Source: DASZTV01 sp035548055 (GTDB lineage: Bacteria; Actinomycetota; Actinomycetes; JAFAQI01). Taken from it: a stretch of 54,452 nucleotides of DNA. The notes beneath the pieces were generated by a model that did no database searches, had not been told where the DNA came from, and was given only the letters and a program-made list of their open reading frames with translations. Of this stretch, positions 23,832 through 31,534 are shown one piece after another (position 1 is the stretch's first letter; every line of letters starts with the position of its first letter). Where the stretch lies: the NCBI GenBank assembly GCA_035548055.1, contig DASZTL010000024.1:1-54452 (forward strand). The letters are read 5' to 3'. Both the position numbers and the translations under genes were made by a program.

Positions 23832-25043
23832 CTACTGCTGGTACGTCGTGAGGAACGACCCGAACCGCTCGATCGCGTCAGCAAGCACTTCGGCGTGGGG
23901 CAGCGTCACGATCCGCAGATGGTCCGGCTCGGCCCAGTTGAATCCGGTGCCATGGGTGACCAGGATCTGCTTCGCCCGCAGCAGATCGAGCGCCATGCGT
24001 TCGTCGTCGACGATCGGATAGACCTCAGGATCGAGACGGGGGAAGACGTAGAGCGCCCCCTGGGGTTTCGTGCAGCTGACCCCCGGGATGTCGTTGAGCA
24101 TCCGCCACGCCACGTCGCGCTGCTCACGCAGCCGGCCGCCCGGCAGGATCAGCTCGTTGATGCTCTGATAGCCGCCCAACGCCGTCTGGATGGCTAGTTG
24201 CGCCGGCACGTTGGGGCACAGTCGCATGTTGGCGAGGACGTTGAGGCCGGCGATGTAGCTCTGCGCATGCTCCTTCGGCCCGCTGACGACGCACCAACCG
24301 GAACGAAAGCCGGCGAGGCGGTAGGCCTTGGACAGACCGCTGAAGGTCAGACAGAGAACGTCGGGCGCGAGGGACGCGACGACGGTGTGCGCGACGTCGT
24401 CGTACAGGATCTTGTCGTAGATCTCGTCGGAGAAGATCACCAGGTCGTGCTGCCGGGCGAACTCGATCAGCGCCTCGATGGTCTCGCGCGGATACACCGC
24501 ACCGGTCGGGTTGTTCGGGCTGATGAGGACGATGGCTTTGGTGCGGTCACTGACCTGCCGTTCGAGGTGCTCGAGGTCCGGCAGCCAGCCAGCCGTCTCG
24601 TCACAGCGGTAGTGGACGGCGGTCCCACCCGACAGCGATGTCATCGCAGTCCACAGCGGGTAGTCGGGTGACGGGATCAGCACCTCATCGCCGTTGTTGA
24701 GCAGCGCCTGCAGCGTGATGGCGATCAGCTCGCTCACGCCGTTGCCGAGGTAGATGTCGTCGACGGTGACCCCGTCGATGCCGCACAGCTGGTAGTACTG
24801 CTCGACCGCGGTGCGAGCCGAGTAGAGACCCTTGGACTCGCTGTAGCCCTGAGCGCTGATCAGGTTGCGGGTGACGGCTTGGAGGATCTCGTCCGGCGCG
24901 TCAAAGCCGAACGGCGCCGGATTCCCGATGTTGAGCTTGAGGATGCGTTGCCCGTCTGCCTCCATCCGCGCCGCTTCCTCGAGCAGCGGCCCGCGAACGT
25001 CGTAGGCGACGTTCTGCAGCTTGTCGGATTGGCGCAGGTCCAT
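23832..25043 (-). CDS. alaA: Alanine transaminase, AlaA-like class I aminotransferase
   Basis: The 403-residue PLP enzyme begins MDLRQSDKLQNVAYDVRGP and is similar throughout to E. coli AlaA, which makes alanine from pyruvate and glutamate. Key motifs: LNIGNPAPFGFDAPDEI, SPNNPTGAVYPRE (with the PLP-contacting Asn), FSDEIYDKILYDD, and the PLP lysine in SGLSKAYRLAGFRSGW. The C-terminal RIVTLPHAEVL contains the substrate-carboxylate arginine. The ATG at 25043 matches the start of homologues; the longer frame upstream would run through the bldC terminator. It ends 6 nt from the sedolisin stop, convergent. Confidence 0.92.
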   Translation of the reverse strand: MDLRQSDKLQNVAYDVRGPLLEEAARMEADGQRILKLNIGNPAPFGFDAPDEILQAVTRNLISAQGYSESKGLYSARTAVEQYYQLCGIDGVTVDDIYLGNGVSELIAITLQALLNNGDEVLIPSPDYPLWTAMTSLSGGTAVHYRCDETAGWLPDLEHLERQVSDRTKAIVLISPNNPTGAVYPRETIEALIEFARQHDLVIFSDEIYDKILYDDVAHTVVASLAPDVLCLTFSGLSKAYRLAGFRSGWCVVSGPKEHAQSYIAGLNVLANMRLCPNVPAQLAIQTALGGYQSINELILPGGRLREQRDVAWRMLNDIPGVSCTKPQGALYVFPRLDPEVYPIVDDERMALDLLRAKQILVTHGTGFNWAEPDHLRIVTLPHAEVLADAIERFGSFLTTYQQ

Positions 25044-25104
25044 GAATCGAGAGTACGTGCGTGCAGTAGCGGAGTCTCGCGGATTTCGCTGAATGCAGAC
25101 ATCA

Positions 25105-25143
25105 CAGAAGCCGCGTCGCTGCCGGAGTGCGACGCGGCTTCTG
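25105..25143 (-). terminator. Terminator-like hairpin between bldC and alaA
   Basis: CAGAAGCCGCGTCGC at 25105-25119 pairs perfectly over 15 bp with 25129-25143 around a 9-nt loop. It lies 59 nt after the bldC stop. There is no long T tract, as is common for terminators in high-GC actinobacteria. Confidence 0.7.
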
Positions 25144-25201
25144 GGATGGTCCGTCGCGCGGCGCTGGGCGGCAGCGCGACGGGGTCTGTGGTGTCTGTCG
25201 A

Positions 25202-25405
25202 CTAGATCGAGCGCTGGCTCGGCACGCCGGCGAGCAGCGCGCGAACCTCGCTCTCGCGGTAACGGCGGTGACCGCCGAGGGTGCGAATCGAGGTCAGCTT
25301 GCCTGCCTTGGCCCACCGCGTGACGGTCTTGGGGTCGACGCGGAACATCGTCGCGACCTCGGCGGGGGTGAGCAGCGGCTCTGCGTCTGCGGTACGGGTG
25401 GTCAT
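25202..25405 (-). CDS. bldC: BldC-family developmental regulator (small MerR-like DNA-binding protein)
   Basis: The 67-residue protein is a single winged helix-turn-helix: LLTPAEVATMFRVDPKTVTR followed by WAKAGKLTSIRTLGGHRRYR. It is nearly identical in this core to Streptomyces BldC, which binds DNA as head-to-tail oligomers and holds back sporulation genes. ATG at 25405 follows GGAG. The neighbours on the far side (conserved protein, amino-acid dehydrogenase, DUF3073, purM, purF) match the order I know around bldC in Streptomyces. Whether this organism differentiates cannot be told from the gene alone, since bldC is widespread in actinobacteria. Confidence 0.95.
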   Translation of the reverse strand: MTTRTADAEPLLTPAEVATMFRVDPKTVTRWAKAGKLTSIRTLGGHRRYRESEVRALLAGVPSQRSI

Positions 25406-25565
25406 CTGGGTGGCTCCGTTTCTCGGTGACCGTTGGGCTCGGTCGGATTCCTATGGTGAAGATGTCGCGGGATATCCGGTATGGCCCATCGGGACCATCT
25501 TTCGGGCCAGGAGTAACTAGTCCGTTACGTCCGGTACGACCCGCTTACGCCCCAGGACAAAACGC

Positions 25566-25636
25566 AAGCAATGTGGCATTGCATGCGCGATTTGGGCCTT
25601 GCGAGGCGAAATCACCGGGGCGATGCCACATTGCTT
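25566..25636. repeat. Dispersed hairpin element, copy 1
   Basis: AAGCAATGTGGCAT at 25566-25579 is the perfect inverted repeat of ATGCCACATTGCTT at 25623-25636. The left arm contains its own palindrome GCAATG-N3-CATTGC (25568-25582). A related element occurs at 37805-37880. The rest of the gap 25406-25643 holds only the upstream region of bldC; I see nothing else in it. Confidence 0.65.
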
Positions 25637-25643
25637 CGCCCGG

Positions 25644-26498
25644 CTAGTTGGCGTGCTCCAGCGCTGCTACCGAGCGCCAGCGGGTGATCACCCGCTCGTA
25701 GCAGCTGCCGGCCGCCGGCAGGTCGCCGGCGAGCAGCCGCTCCAGCGCCTCGTTCACGTCGGCCACGGAGGTGTCCTCCGACAGCGCCTCATCGTCGACG
25801 AGGTGAACCAAACCGCCGTAGTCGAGCTCGACGAGGGAATGCGGGTGGAAGTCCTCGAGCCAGCGGCCGACGTCCTCGATCGCCGCGGTCGCCGGACCGT
25901 CGCCGAAGATGCGCTGTACGACGCGCAGCGCCTTCGCGACCCGCCGCCGCGCCCGAGACATCGCGGTGAGGTACACCATCGCCCGATCGAGCCCGCCGGC
26001 GGCGGACACGTCCATCCGGCGCTCGCCGAGCACCAGCCGCCGTTCGCTCGCCTCGAAGGCGAGGAACCAGGAGATCGGCACCTGCCACGTGGCGGTGAGG
26101 ATGCCGGCCTTGAGCTGCGGGTTGTTGGCCCGCCACACGTCGCGCGCATCCTCGGCCGCTGCGCTCAGCGCCGCCGGGAAGAACGCGTCACGCAGCTCGT
26201 CGGGCAGCTGCGACCGGAAGCTGTCGAGCGCATCCCAGGCGCGTACCTGCAGCCGCCAGGGGCAGACGTAGGTCAGCCCGTCGAGCTCGCGGACGTAGGC
26301 GTGGTCGCTGCCGTCGGACAGGTCGAGCCGCGGCGGGATGGCCAGGACCGCGGACAGCGCGACCTGGTGCTCACGCACCATCTGCTGCGGCCGGCTGGCG
26401 ACGTCGCCCGCGGCGATGTAGGCCTGCCACCGCTCCCGCTCGGGCCCGGGCAGCCCGGACAGCGGCTCGTACACCCGCAAGTGCGCGGCGTACCCCAT
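25644..26498 (-). CDS. Conserved actinobacterial protein of unknown function
   Basis: The 284-residue soluble protein begins MGYAAHLRVYEPLSGLPGPE and contains GLTYVCPWRLQVRAWDAL, GILTATWQVPISWFLAFE and a C-terminal acidic helical part. I know it as a conserved neighbour of bldC and the amino-acid dehydrogenase in Streptomyces, where it has no assigned function. No catalytic motif, signal peptide or membrane helix is visible. The Arg-rich stretch SRARRRVAKALRVVQRIFGD could contact nucleic acid, which is a guess. It is divergent from the dehydrogenase, with starts 45 nt apart. GTG at 26501 is an equal start candidate. Confidence 0.8.
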   Translation of the reverse strand: MGYAAHLRVYEPLSGLPGPERERWQAYIAAGDVASRPQQMVREHQVALSAVLAIPPRLDLSDGSDHAYVRELDGLTYVCPWRLQVRAWDALDSFRSQLPDELRDAFFPAALSAAAEDARDVWRANNPQLKAGILTATWQVPISWFLAFEASERRLVLGERRMDVSAAGGLDRAMVYLTAMSRARRRVAKALRVVQRIFGDGPATAAIEDVGRWLEDFHPHSLVELDYGGLVHLVDDEALSEDTSVADVNEALERLLAGDLPAAGSCYERVITRWRSVAALEHAN

Positions 26499-26542
26499 CA
26501 CGCGGTCAATCCAAGCACGACTCCAGCACTAGCCTCGCGGGC

Positions 26543-27637
26543 GTGAGCGTCTTCACCCAGGCCCCCCAACACGAGCAGGTCGTCTTCTGCAACGATCCGG
26601 GCACCGGGCTGCGGGCGATCGTCGCGATCTACTCCACCGCCTTGGGGCCGTCCCTCGGCGGCACCCGCTTCTACCCGTACGCCGACGAGGCCGCAGCCCT
26701 CGCCGATGTGCTGGAGCTGTCCAAGGCGATGGCCTACAAGGCCGCCTGCGCCGGTCTGGCGCTCGGCGGCGGCAAGGCGGTCATCATCGGTGACCCCACC
26801 AAGGACAAGAGCGAGGCGCTGCTACGCGCCTACGGGCGCTTCGTCGACTCGCTGTCAGGCCGCTACTACACCGCCTGCGACGTCGGCACCTACGTCGCGG
26901 ACATGGACGTCGTGGCCCAGGAATGCCGGTTCACGACCGGTCGATCACCCGAGTACGGCGGCGCCGGCGACTCCTCGGTCCTGACCGCGTTCGGCGTGTT
27001 CGAGGGCATGCGGGCGGCGGCCGAAGCGGCCTGGGGCGAGCCGACGCTTCGCGACCGCCGGGTTGCGGTCGCCGGGGTCGGCAAGGTCGGGCGGCACCTC
27101 GTCGCGCACCTCCTCGAGGACGGCGCCTCGGTCGTCGTCGCGGACGTGAACGACGCCGCGGTGGCCGCCGTGGTGGAGCGCCATCCCGAGGTGACGGCGA
27201 CCGAGCCCGAGCGGCTCCTCGACGAACGGATGGACGTCTATTCGCCGTGCGCCCTGGGGCATGCGCTCACCGACGACATCGTGTCCCGGCTGTCGGCCCG
27301 CATCGTCTGCGGTGGGGCCAACAACCAGCTCGCCCACCCCGGAATCGAGGCGGAGCTGGAGCGCCGCGGCATCCTCTACGCCCCGGATTACGTCGTGAAC
27401 GCCGGCGGTGTCATCCAGGTAGCCGACGAGATTCATGGCTACGACGCGGCGCGAGCTCGTGCCAAGGCGGCCGGGATCTTCACCACGACCGCCGAGATCC
27501 TCAGCGCCGCAGCGGCTGACGGAGTGCCCCCCTCGATCGCGGCTGATCGCCTGGCCGAGGCGCGGATGTCGGCCGCCGCGGCCGGCCGTCCGATCCGCCT
27601 TCCCGAACGGGATGACCAAGGCGGCGCCGAGCGCTGA
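26543..27637 (+). CDS. vdh: Glu/Leu/Phe/Val dehydrogenase family protein, probably valine dehydrogenase
   Basis: The 364-residue NAD-dependent dehydrogenase deaminates a branched-chain amino acid to the 2-oxo acid. The substrate-binding and catalytic lysine motif is AGLALGGGKAVIIGD, preceded by LSKAMAYKAACAG. The Rossmann glycine motif is VAVAGVGKVGRHL, followed by VVVADVN. Size and position beside bldC correspond to vdh of Streptomyces; leucine or phenylalanine as preferred substrate cannot be excluded. Start is GTG at 26543, giving MSVFTQAPQHEQVV. It precedes the DUF3073 gene by 99 nt on the same strand. Confidence 0.88.
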   Translation: MSVFTQAPQHEQVVFCNDPGTGLRAIVAIYSTALGPSLGGTRFYPYADEAAALADVLELSKAMAYKAACAGLALGGGKAVIIGDPTKDKSEALLRAYGRFVDSLSGRYYTACDVGTYVADMDVVAQECRFTTGRSPEYGGAGDSSVLTAFGVFEGMRAAAEAAWGEPTLRDRRVAVAGVGKVGRHLVAHLLEDGASVVVADVNDAAVAAVVERHPEVTATEPERLLDERMDVYSPCALGHALTDDIVSRLSARIVCGGANNQLAHPGIEAELERRGILYAPDYVVNAGGVIQVADEIHGYDAARARAKAAGIFTTTAEILSAAAADGVPPSIAADRLAEARMSAAAAGRPIRLPERDDQGGAER

Positions 27638-27736
27638 TATCCTGGTAGCCGATCCGGTGGACCGGGTCGGGATGACCGAAACAACTTCCGTGTCGCCACC
27701 GGGTCGGACCCGGAGCGCAACGAGGGGGTCGAGCCA

Positions 27737-27964
27737 ATGGGGCGCGGCCGTGCCAAGGCCAAGCAGACGAAGGTCGCCCGCGAGCTGAAGTATTCCAGCG
27801 GCGGGACGGACCTGGACCGTCTGGCGCAGGAGCTTGCCGCTGAGCGCAACGGCGCCGGTCCGAGCTATGCGACGACCCAGTCGGCGACCGTCGAGGATGA
27901 CGACGACGACGACGAGTACGGCGATTACGCCCGCTACACCGACGAGGACGAGAACGCGGGCTAG
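27737..27964 (+). CDS. DUF3073 family protein
   Basis: The 75-residue protein starts MGRGRAKAKQTKVARELKYS, has a mixed middle part and ends with a run of aspartates (DDDDDDEYGDYARYTDEDE). A basic head with an acidic tail is the DUF3073 pattern seen throughout actinobacteria next to purM. The function is unknown; the RNA-binding look of the head is only suggestive. ATG at 27737 follows GAGGGGG. Its TAG stop and the purM TAG stop on the other strand lie in the same CTAG palindrome. Confidence 0.92.
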   Translation: MGRGRAKAKQTKVARELKYSSGGTDLDRLAQELAAERNGAGPSYATTQSATVEDDDDDDEYGDYARYTDEDENAG

Positions 27965-28968
27965 GACCCGCTGACGATCTCCCCGCACACCCAGGCGTCC
28001 ACCCCGCGCGCGATCAGGTGGTCGACGGTCGCCTGAGCGTCAGCCGCGGCAACCACGGCGACCATCCCGACGCCGAGGTTGAAGGTGCGCTCCATCTCCT
28101 CGGGCGCGACCTGACCGCGATCGGCGATCAGGTCGAAGATCGGCGCCGGCGTCCACGACGAACGATCGATCCGCGAGCGCAGGCCATCGGGAAGCACCCG
28201 GGCCAGGTTTGCGGTGAGCCCGCCGCCCGTGACGTGTGAGAACGCGTGTACCTCGAGTGCGGCCGCCAGGCTGAGGCAGTCCTTCGCGTAGATCCGTGTC
28301 GGGGTCAGCAGCACCTCACCTAACGGCTGGCCGAGGTCCGCGCTCGAATCCAGCGGGATGCCGGCGACCGACAGCAGCACGTGCCGGGCCAACGAGTAGC
28401 CGTTGGAGTGCAAGCCGCTGGACGCCATCGCCACGACGGCGTCGCCGCGTCGGACCCGGTCGGGCGTGATCAGGTCCTGCTGGCGCACCATGCCGGTCGC
28501 GGCACCCGCGACGTCGTACTCATCGGGGCCGAGCAGCCCCGGGTGCTCGGCGGTCTCGCCGCCGATCAGGGCGCACCCGGCCAGGGCACACGCCGCGTCG
28601 ATCCCGGCGACGATGTCGGCGATCCGTTCCGGTACGACCCGGCCGCAGGCGATGTAGTCGGTCATGAACAGCGGCTCGGCGCCACAGACCACGATGTCGT
28701 CGACGACCATGCCGACCAGGTCGTGGCCGATCGTGTCGTGGCGATCGAGCGCCTGCGCGATCGCGATCTTGGTGCCGACGCCGTCGGTGGAGGTGGCGAG
28801 CAGCCGGTCGGCGTCGATCCGGAACAGGCCGGCAAAGCCGCCCAGGCCGCCAACGACCTCCGGCCGGGCCGAGGTCAGCCGAGCCTTGATCAGCTCGACC
28901 GCGCGGTCACCGGCCGCGATGGAGACACCGGCCGCTGCGTACGTGGCAGCGCCCTCAACGGAGGTCAC
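27961..28968 (-). CDS. purM: Phosphoribosylformylglycinamidine cyclo-ligase (AIR synthetase)
   Basis: The 335-residue enzyme makes aminoimidazole ribonucleotide from FGAM and ATP, the fifth step of purine synthesis. It has SVEGAATYAAAGVSIAAGD at the start (normal for PurM), then STDGVGTKIAIAQALDRHDT, LIGGETAEHPG, SSGLHSNGYSLAR and HVTGGGLTANLARVLP. The GTG at 28968 overlaps the purF stop in GTGA, so translation is coupled to purF. Its stop lies inside a CTAG shared with DUF3073. Confidence 0.97.
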   Translation of the reverse strand: MTSVEGAATYAAAGVSIAAGDRAVELIKARLTSARPEVVGGLGGFAGLFRIDADRLLATSTDGVGTKIAIAQALDRHDTIGHDLVGMVVDDIVVCGAEPLFMTDYIACGRVVPERIADIVAGIDAACALAGCALIGGETAEHPGLLGPDEYDVAGAATGMVRQQDLITPDRVRRGDAVVAMASSGLHSNGYSLARHVLLSVAGIPLDSSADLGQPLGEVLLTPTRIYAKDCLSLAAALEVHAFSHVTGGGLTANLARVLPDGLRSRIDRSSWTPAPIFDLIADRGQVAPEEMERTFNLGVGMVAVVAAADAQATVDHLIARGVDAWVCGEIVSGS

Positions 28969-30593
28969 GGACGAGACAGCGCGTCCGAGGCGCCGACACC
29001 CGGCAACATCTGGTCGTAGGAGTCCGGCGACGGGTCGAGCGATCCCGCTTCCGCCTCCACGGTTCGCTCGATCCCCTCGAGCATGTGCTTCCCGAGCAGC
29101 TCCGGCGCCGGCAGCTCGATCGGGTAGTCGCCGTCGAAGCAGGCGCGGCACAGCCGTTCGCCTGGGATCGTCGTCGCCTCGGTGAGCTGCTCGAGGGAGA
29201 TGTAGCCCAGCGAGTCCGCGCCGATAGAGGCGCAGACCTGTTCGACGGTCAGCCCGTTGGCGATCAGCTCGGCGCGCGACGCGAAGTCGATGCCGTAGAA
29301 GCAGGGCCACTGCACCGGCGGGGAGGAGATGCGCACGTGCACCTCGGCCGCACCCGCCTCGCGCAGCATCCGCACCAACGCCCGCTGCGTGTTGCCTCGC
29401 ACGATCGAGTCGTCGACGACCACGAGGCGCTTGCCTGCGATGGCTGACCGCAGCGGGTTCAGCTTCAACCGGATACCGAGCTGGCGGATCGTCTGGGACG
29501 GCTGGATGAAGGTCCGGCCGACGTAGGCGTTCTTCACCAGGCCGATGCCGTACGGGATGCCGCTGGCCTCGGCGTAGCCGACCGCGGCCGGCGTACCGCT
29601 CTCGGGCACCGGGATCACCAGGTCCGCGTCGACCGGGTGCTCCTTCGCGAGCCGGCGGCCGACCTCCACGCGGGTCTCCTGCACCGACCGGCCGGCGATC
29701 GCGGTGTCGGGACGCGCGAGGTAGACGTACTCGAAGAGGCAGCCCTTCGGGGTCGGGTCGGCGTACTGCTGGGAACGCAGGCCGTGCTCGTCGATGGCGA
29801 TCAGCTCGCCGGGTTCGATCTCCCGCACGAACGATGCGCCGACGATGTCCAGCGCGGCGGTCTCACTGGCCACGACCCAGCCTCGTTCCAGGCGTCCGAG
29901 CACCAGTGGTCGCACACCATGCGGGTCGCGGGTCGCATACAGCGTGTGCTCGTCCATGAAGACCAGCGAGAAAGCGCCCCGCAACCGTGGAAGCACCTGC
30001 ATCGCCGCAGCTTCGAGGGACAGGTCGCAGTCGCGCGCCAGCAGCTCGGTGATCAGGTCCGAGTCACTCGAGGCGCGGGGTTCACCGTTACGAGGCCGCT
30101 GGTCGACGCCGATCTCGGCGGCAAGCTGGGCGGTGTTGGTGAGGTTGCCGTTGTGCCCGAGCGCGATCCCGCCGCCGTGCTGCGCGGGCCGGTACGACGG
30201 CTGGGCGTTCTCCCAGGTGCACGATCCGGTCGTGGAGTAGCGGTTGTGACCGATCGCGAGATGGCCGGTCATCGCCCCCAAGGTCGGCTCGTCGAAGACC
30301 TGGGCGACGAGGCCGAGGTCCTTGTAGACGACGACCGTGCGACCGTCGGACACCGCCATGCCGGCGGCCTCCTGGCCGCGGTGCTGCAAGGCGTAGAGCC
30401 CGTAGTAGGTGAGCTTGGCGACCTCTTCACCCGGTGCCCACACCCCGAACACGCCACAGGCGTCCTTCGGTGGAGCCTCGTCGGGGATGTCGGCGTACCC
30501 CGCAGATGACTGCGGCTGATTGCCGCTCGGTGAGCGGCCGGGTGAAGAAGGGAAGTCGGACAGGCTCGGCGCCACCGACCGGCTCCTTGTCAT
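28965..30593 (-). CDS. purF: Amidophosphoribosyltransferase
   Basis: The 542-residue enzyme commits PRPP to purine synthesis using glutamine. The N-terminal nucleophile is C46 in KDACGVFGV, so a propeptide of 45 residues must be removed if GTG or ATG at 30593 is the start. Glutaminase motifs are HRGQEAAGMA, GHNRYSTTG and GHNGNL. The PRTase site is LVVVDDSIVRGNT. Cysteines at the expected 4Fe-4S cluster positions are all visible (KGCLFEY, WPCFYG and LCRACF), placing it with the Bacillus-type, oxygen-sensitive enzymes. A GTG at 30575 would give a shorter propeptide. Confidence 0.97.
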   Translation of the reverse strand: MTRSRSVAPSLSDFPSSPGRSPSGNQPQSSAGYADIPDEAPPKDACGVFGVWAPGEEVAKLTYYGLYALQHRGQEAAGMAVSDGRTVVVYKDLGLVAQVFDEPTLGAMTGHLAIGHNRYSTTGSCTWENAQPSYRPAQHGGGIALGHNGNLTNTAQLAAEIGVDQRPRNGEPRASSDSDLITELLARDCDLSLEAAAMQVLPRLRGAFSLVFMDEHTLYATRDPHGVRPLVLGRLERGWVVASETAALDIVGASFVREIEPGELIAIDEHGLRSQQYADPTPKGCLFEYVYLARPDTAIAGRSVQETRVEVGRRLAKEHPVDADLVIPVPESGTPAAVGYAEASGIPYGIGLVKNAYVGRTFIQPSQTIRQLGIRLKLNPLRSAIAGKRLVVVDDSIVRGNTQRALVRMLREAGAAEVHVRISSPPVQWPCFYGIDFASRAELIANGLTVEQVCASIGADSLGYISLEQLTEATTIPGERLCRACFDGDYPIELPAPELLGKHMLEGIERTVEAEAGSLDPSPDSYDQMLPGVGASDALSRP

Positions 30594-30720
30594 CGTCGAC
30601 TAGGGACTCTCACCAGTCTAGAGGGCATAGCCAGCGTTTCAGCGGTGACGTTTCCGGGCGAATCCGGCATCGTGGACGGTGCCGGTCGGTACGGGGCGAC
30701 AACAAGGCGGATTTCCTGAG

Positions 30721-31470
30721 GTGGACGCAGTCCGAGTGCTGGTCGTCTACGGCTCGACACGTGGTGGCACCGCGGGTCTGGCTCACCTCGTGGCCGACGC
30801 GTTCGTCCGATATCAGGTTCGCGCCGAGGTCCGGCGAGCCGGCGATGTCCGCAGCATCGGTGACGTCGATGCGGTGATCGTGGGCGGCGCGCTCTACAAC
30901 AACCGCTGGCATCCCGATGCCACTGCCTTCGTCGGCCGCCACCGCGCTGAGCTGCGGCGCGTGCCGGTCTGGTTCTTCTCCAGCGGACCGCTCGACGACT
31001 CGGCCCGCTCCGGCGCTCTCGCACCCGTGCCCCAAGTCAACGCATTGGCGCGGGAGATCGAGATTCGCGGGCACATGACCTTCGGCGGGCTGCTCGACAA
31101 GCGGCCGAACGGACTGCTGGCGTTGTTTGCCTACGGCCCTGAGGGCGACTTCCGCGACCGCCACCACGTCGTCGAGTGGGTCGAGCGGGTCTCGGAGGAG
31201 CTGACCCGGGAGCACGAGTCGATGGTCCGCGTCGTCGACTCCGGCGGACGGACGGTTCCGCCGAAGCCGGACGGCCCGGCCCGGGACGGCAGCGAGATCG
31301 AACCGGACGGCCTCCTCGACGCACCCACCGAGATCGGCGCCGAGTGGTCGGCGGACACCTCCACCCGCACGAGCAGCGGACTCTCGCGAATCCGCCAGTA
31401 CCTCACCCTGGACGAGGAAGAGGCTGACGACGAAGGCCTCGACCTCCTACTGGAAGCCGTCGAGCCGTAG
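30721..31470 (+). CDS. Flavodoxin-domain protein with acidic C-terminal extension
   Basis: The protein of 249 residues has an N-terminal flavodoxin-like domain (about 1-155): VLVVYGSTRGGTAGLA is the phosphate-binding loop for FMN, VDAVIVGGALYNNRW and VWFFSSGPLDD follow. The HemG-like flavodoxins share this pattern. From about 165 onward the sequence is charged and probably unstructured, ending LDEEEADDEGLDLLLEA. GTG at 30721 begins directly before the first beta strand; an ATG at 30679 is possible but lacks conserved residues. It lies on the plus strand between the minus-strand P450 and purF. A role as an electron donor to that P450 is possible but unproven. Confidence 0.8.
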   Translation: MDAVRVLVVYGSTRGGTAGLAHLVADAFVRYQVRAEVRRAGDVRSIGDVDAVIVGGALYNNRWHPDATAFVGRHRAELRRVPVWFFSSGPLDDSARSGALAPVPQVNALAREIEIRGHMTFGGLLDKRPNGLLALFAYGPEGDFRDRHHVVEWVERVSEELTREHESMVRVVDSGGRTVPPKPDGPARDGSEIEPDGLLDAPTEIGAEWSADTSTRTSSGLSRIRQYLTLDEEEADDEGLDLLLEAVEP

Positions 31471-31534
31471 GCCCCCGCCCTACGCCGAGCTGTAAGGATC
31501 TCAGCGGGCGCGGGACCCGGCAGAGTCTGACAAG

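Noticed and set aside
23832..25316. Longer form of the aminotransferase starting at 25316
   Set aside because: It would run through the bldC gene and terminator hairpin in another frame; homologues start with MDLRQSDKLQN at 25043.
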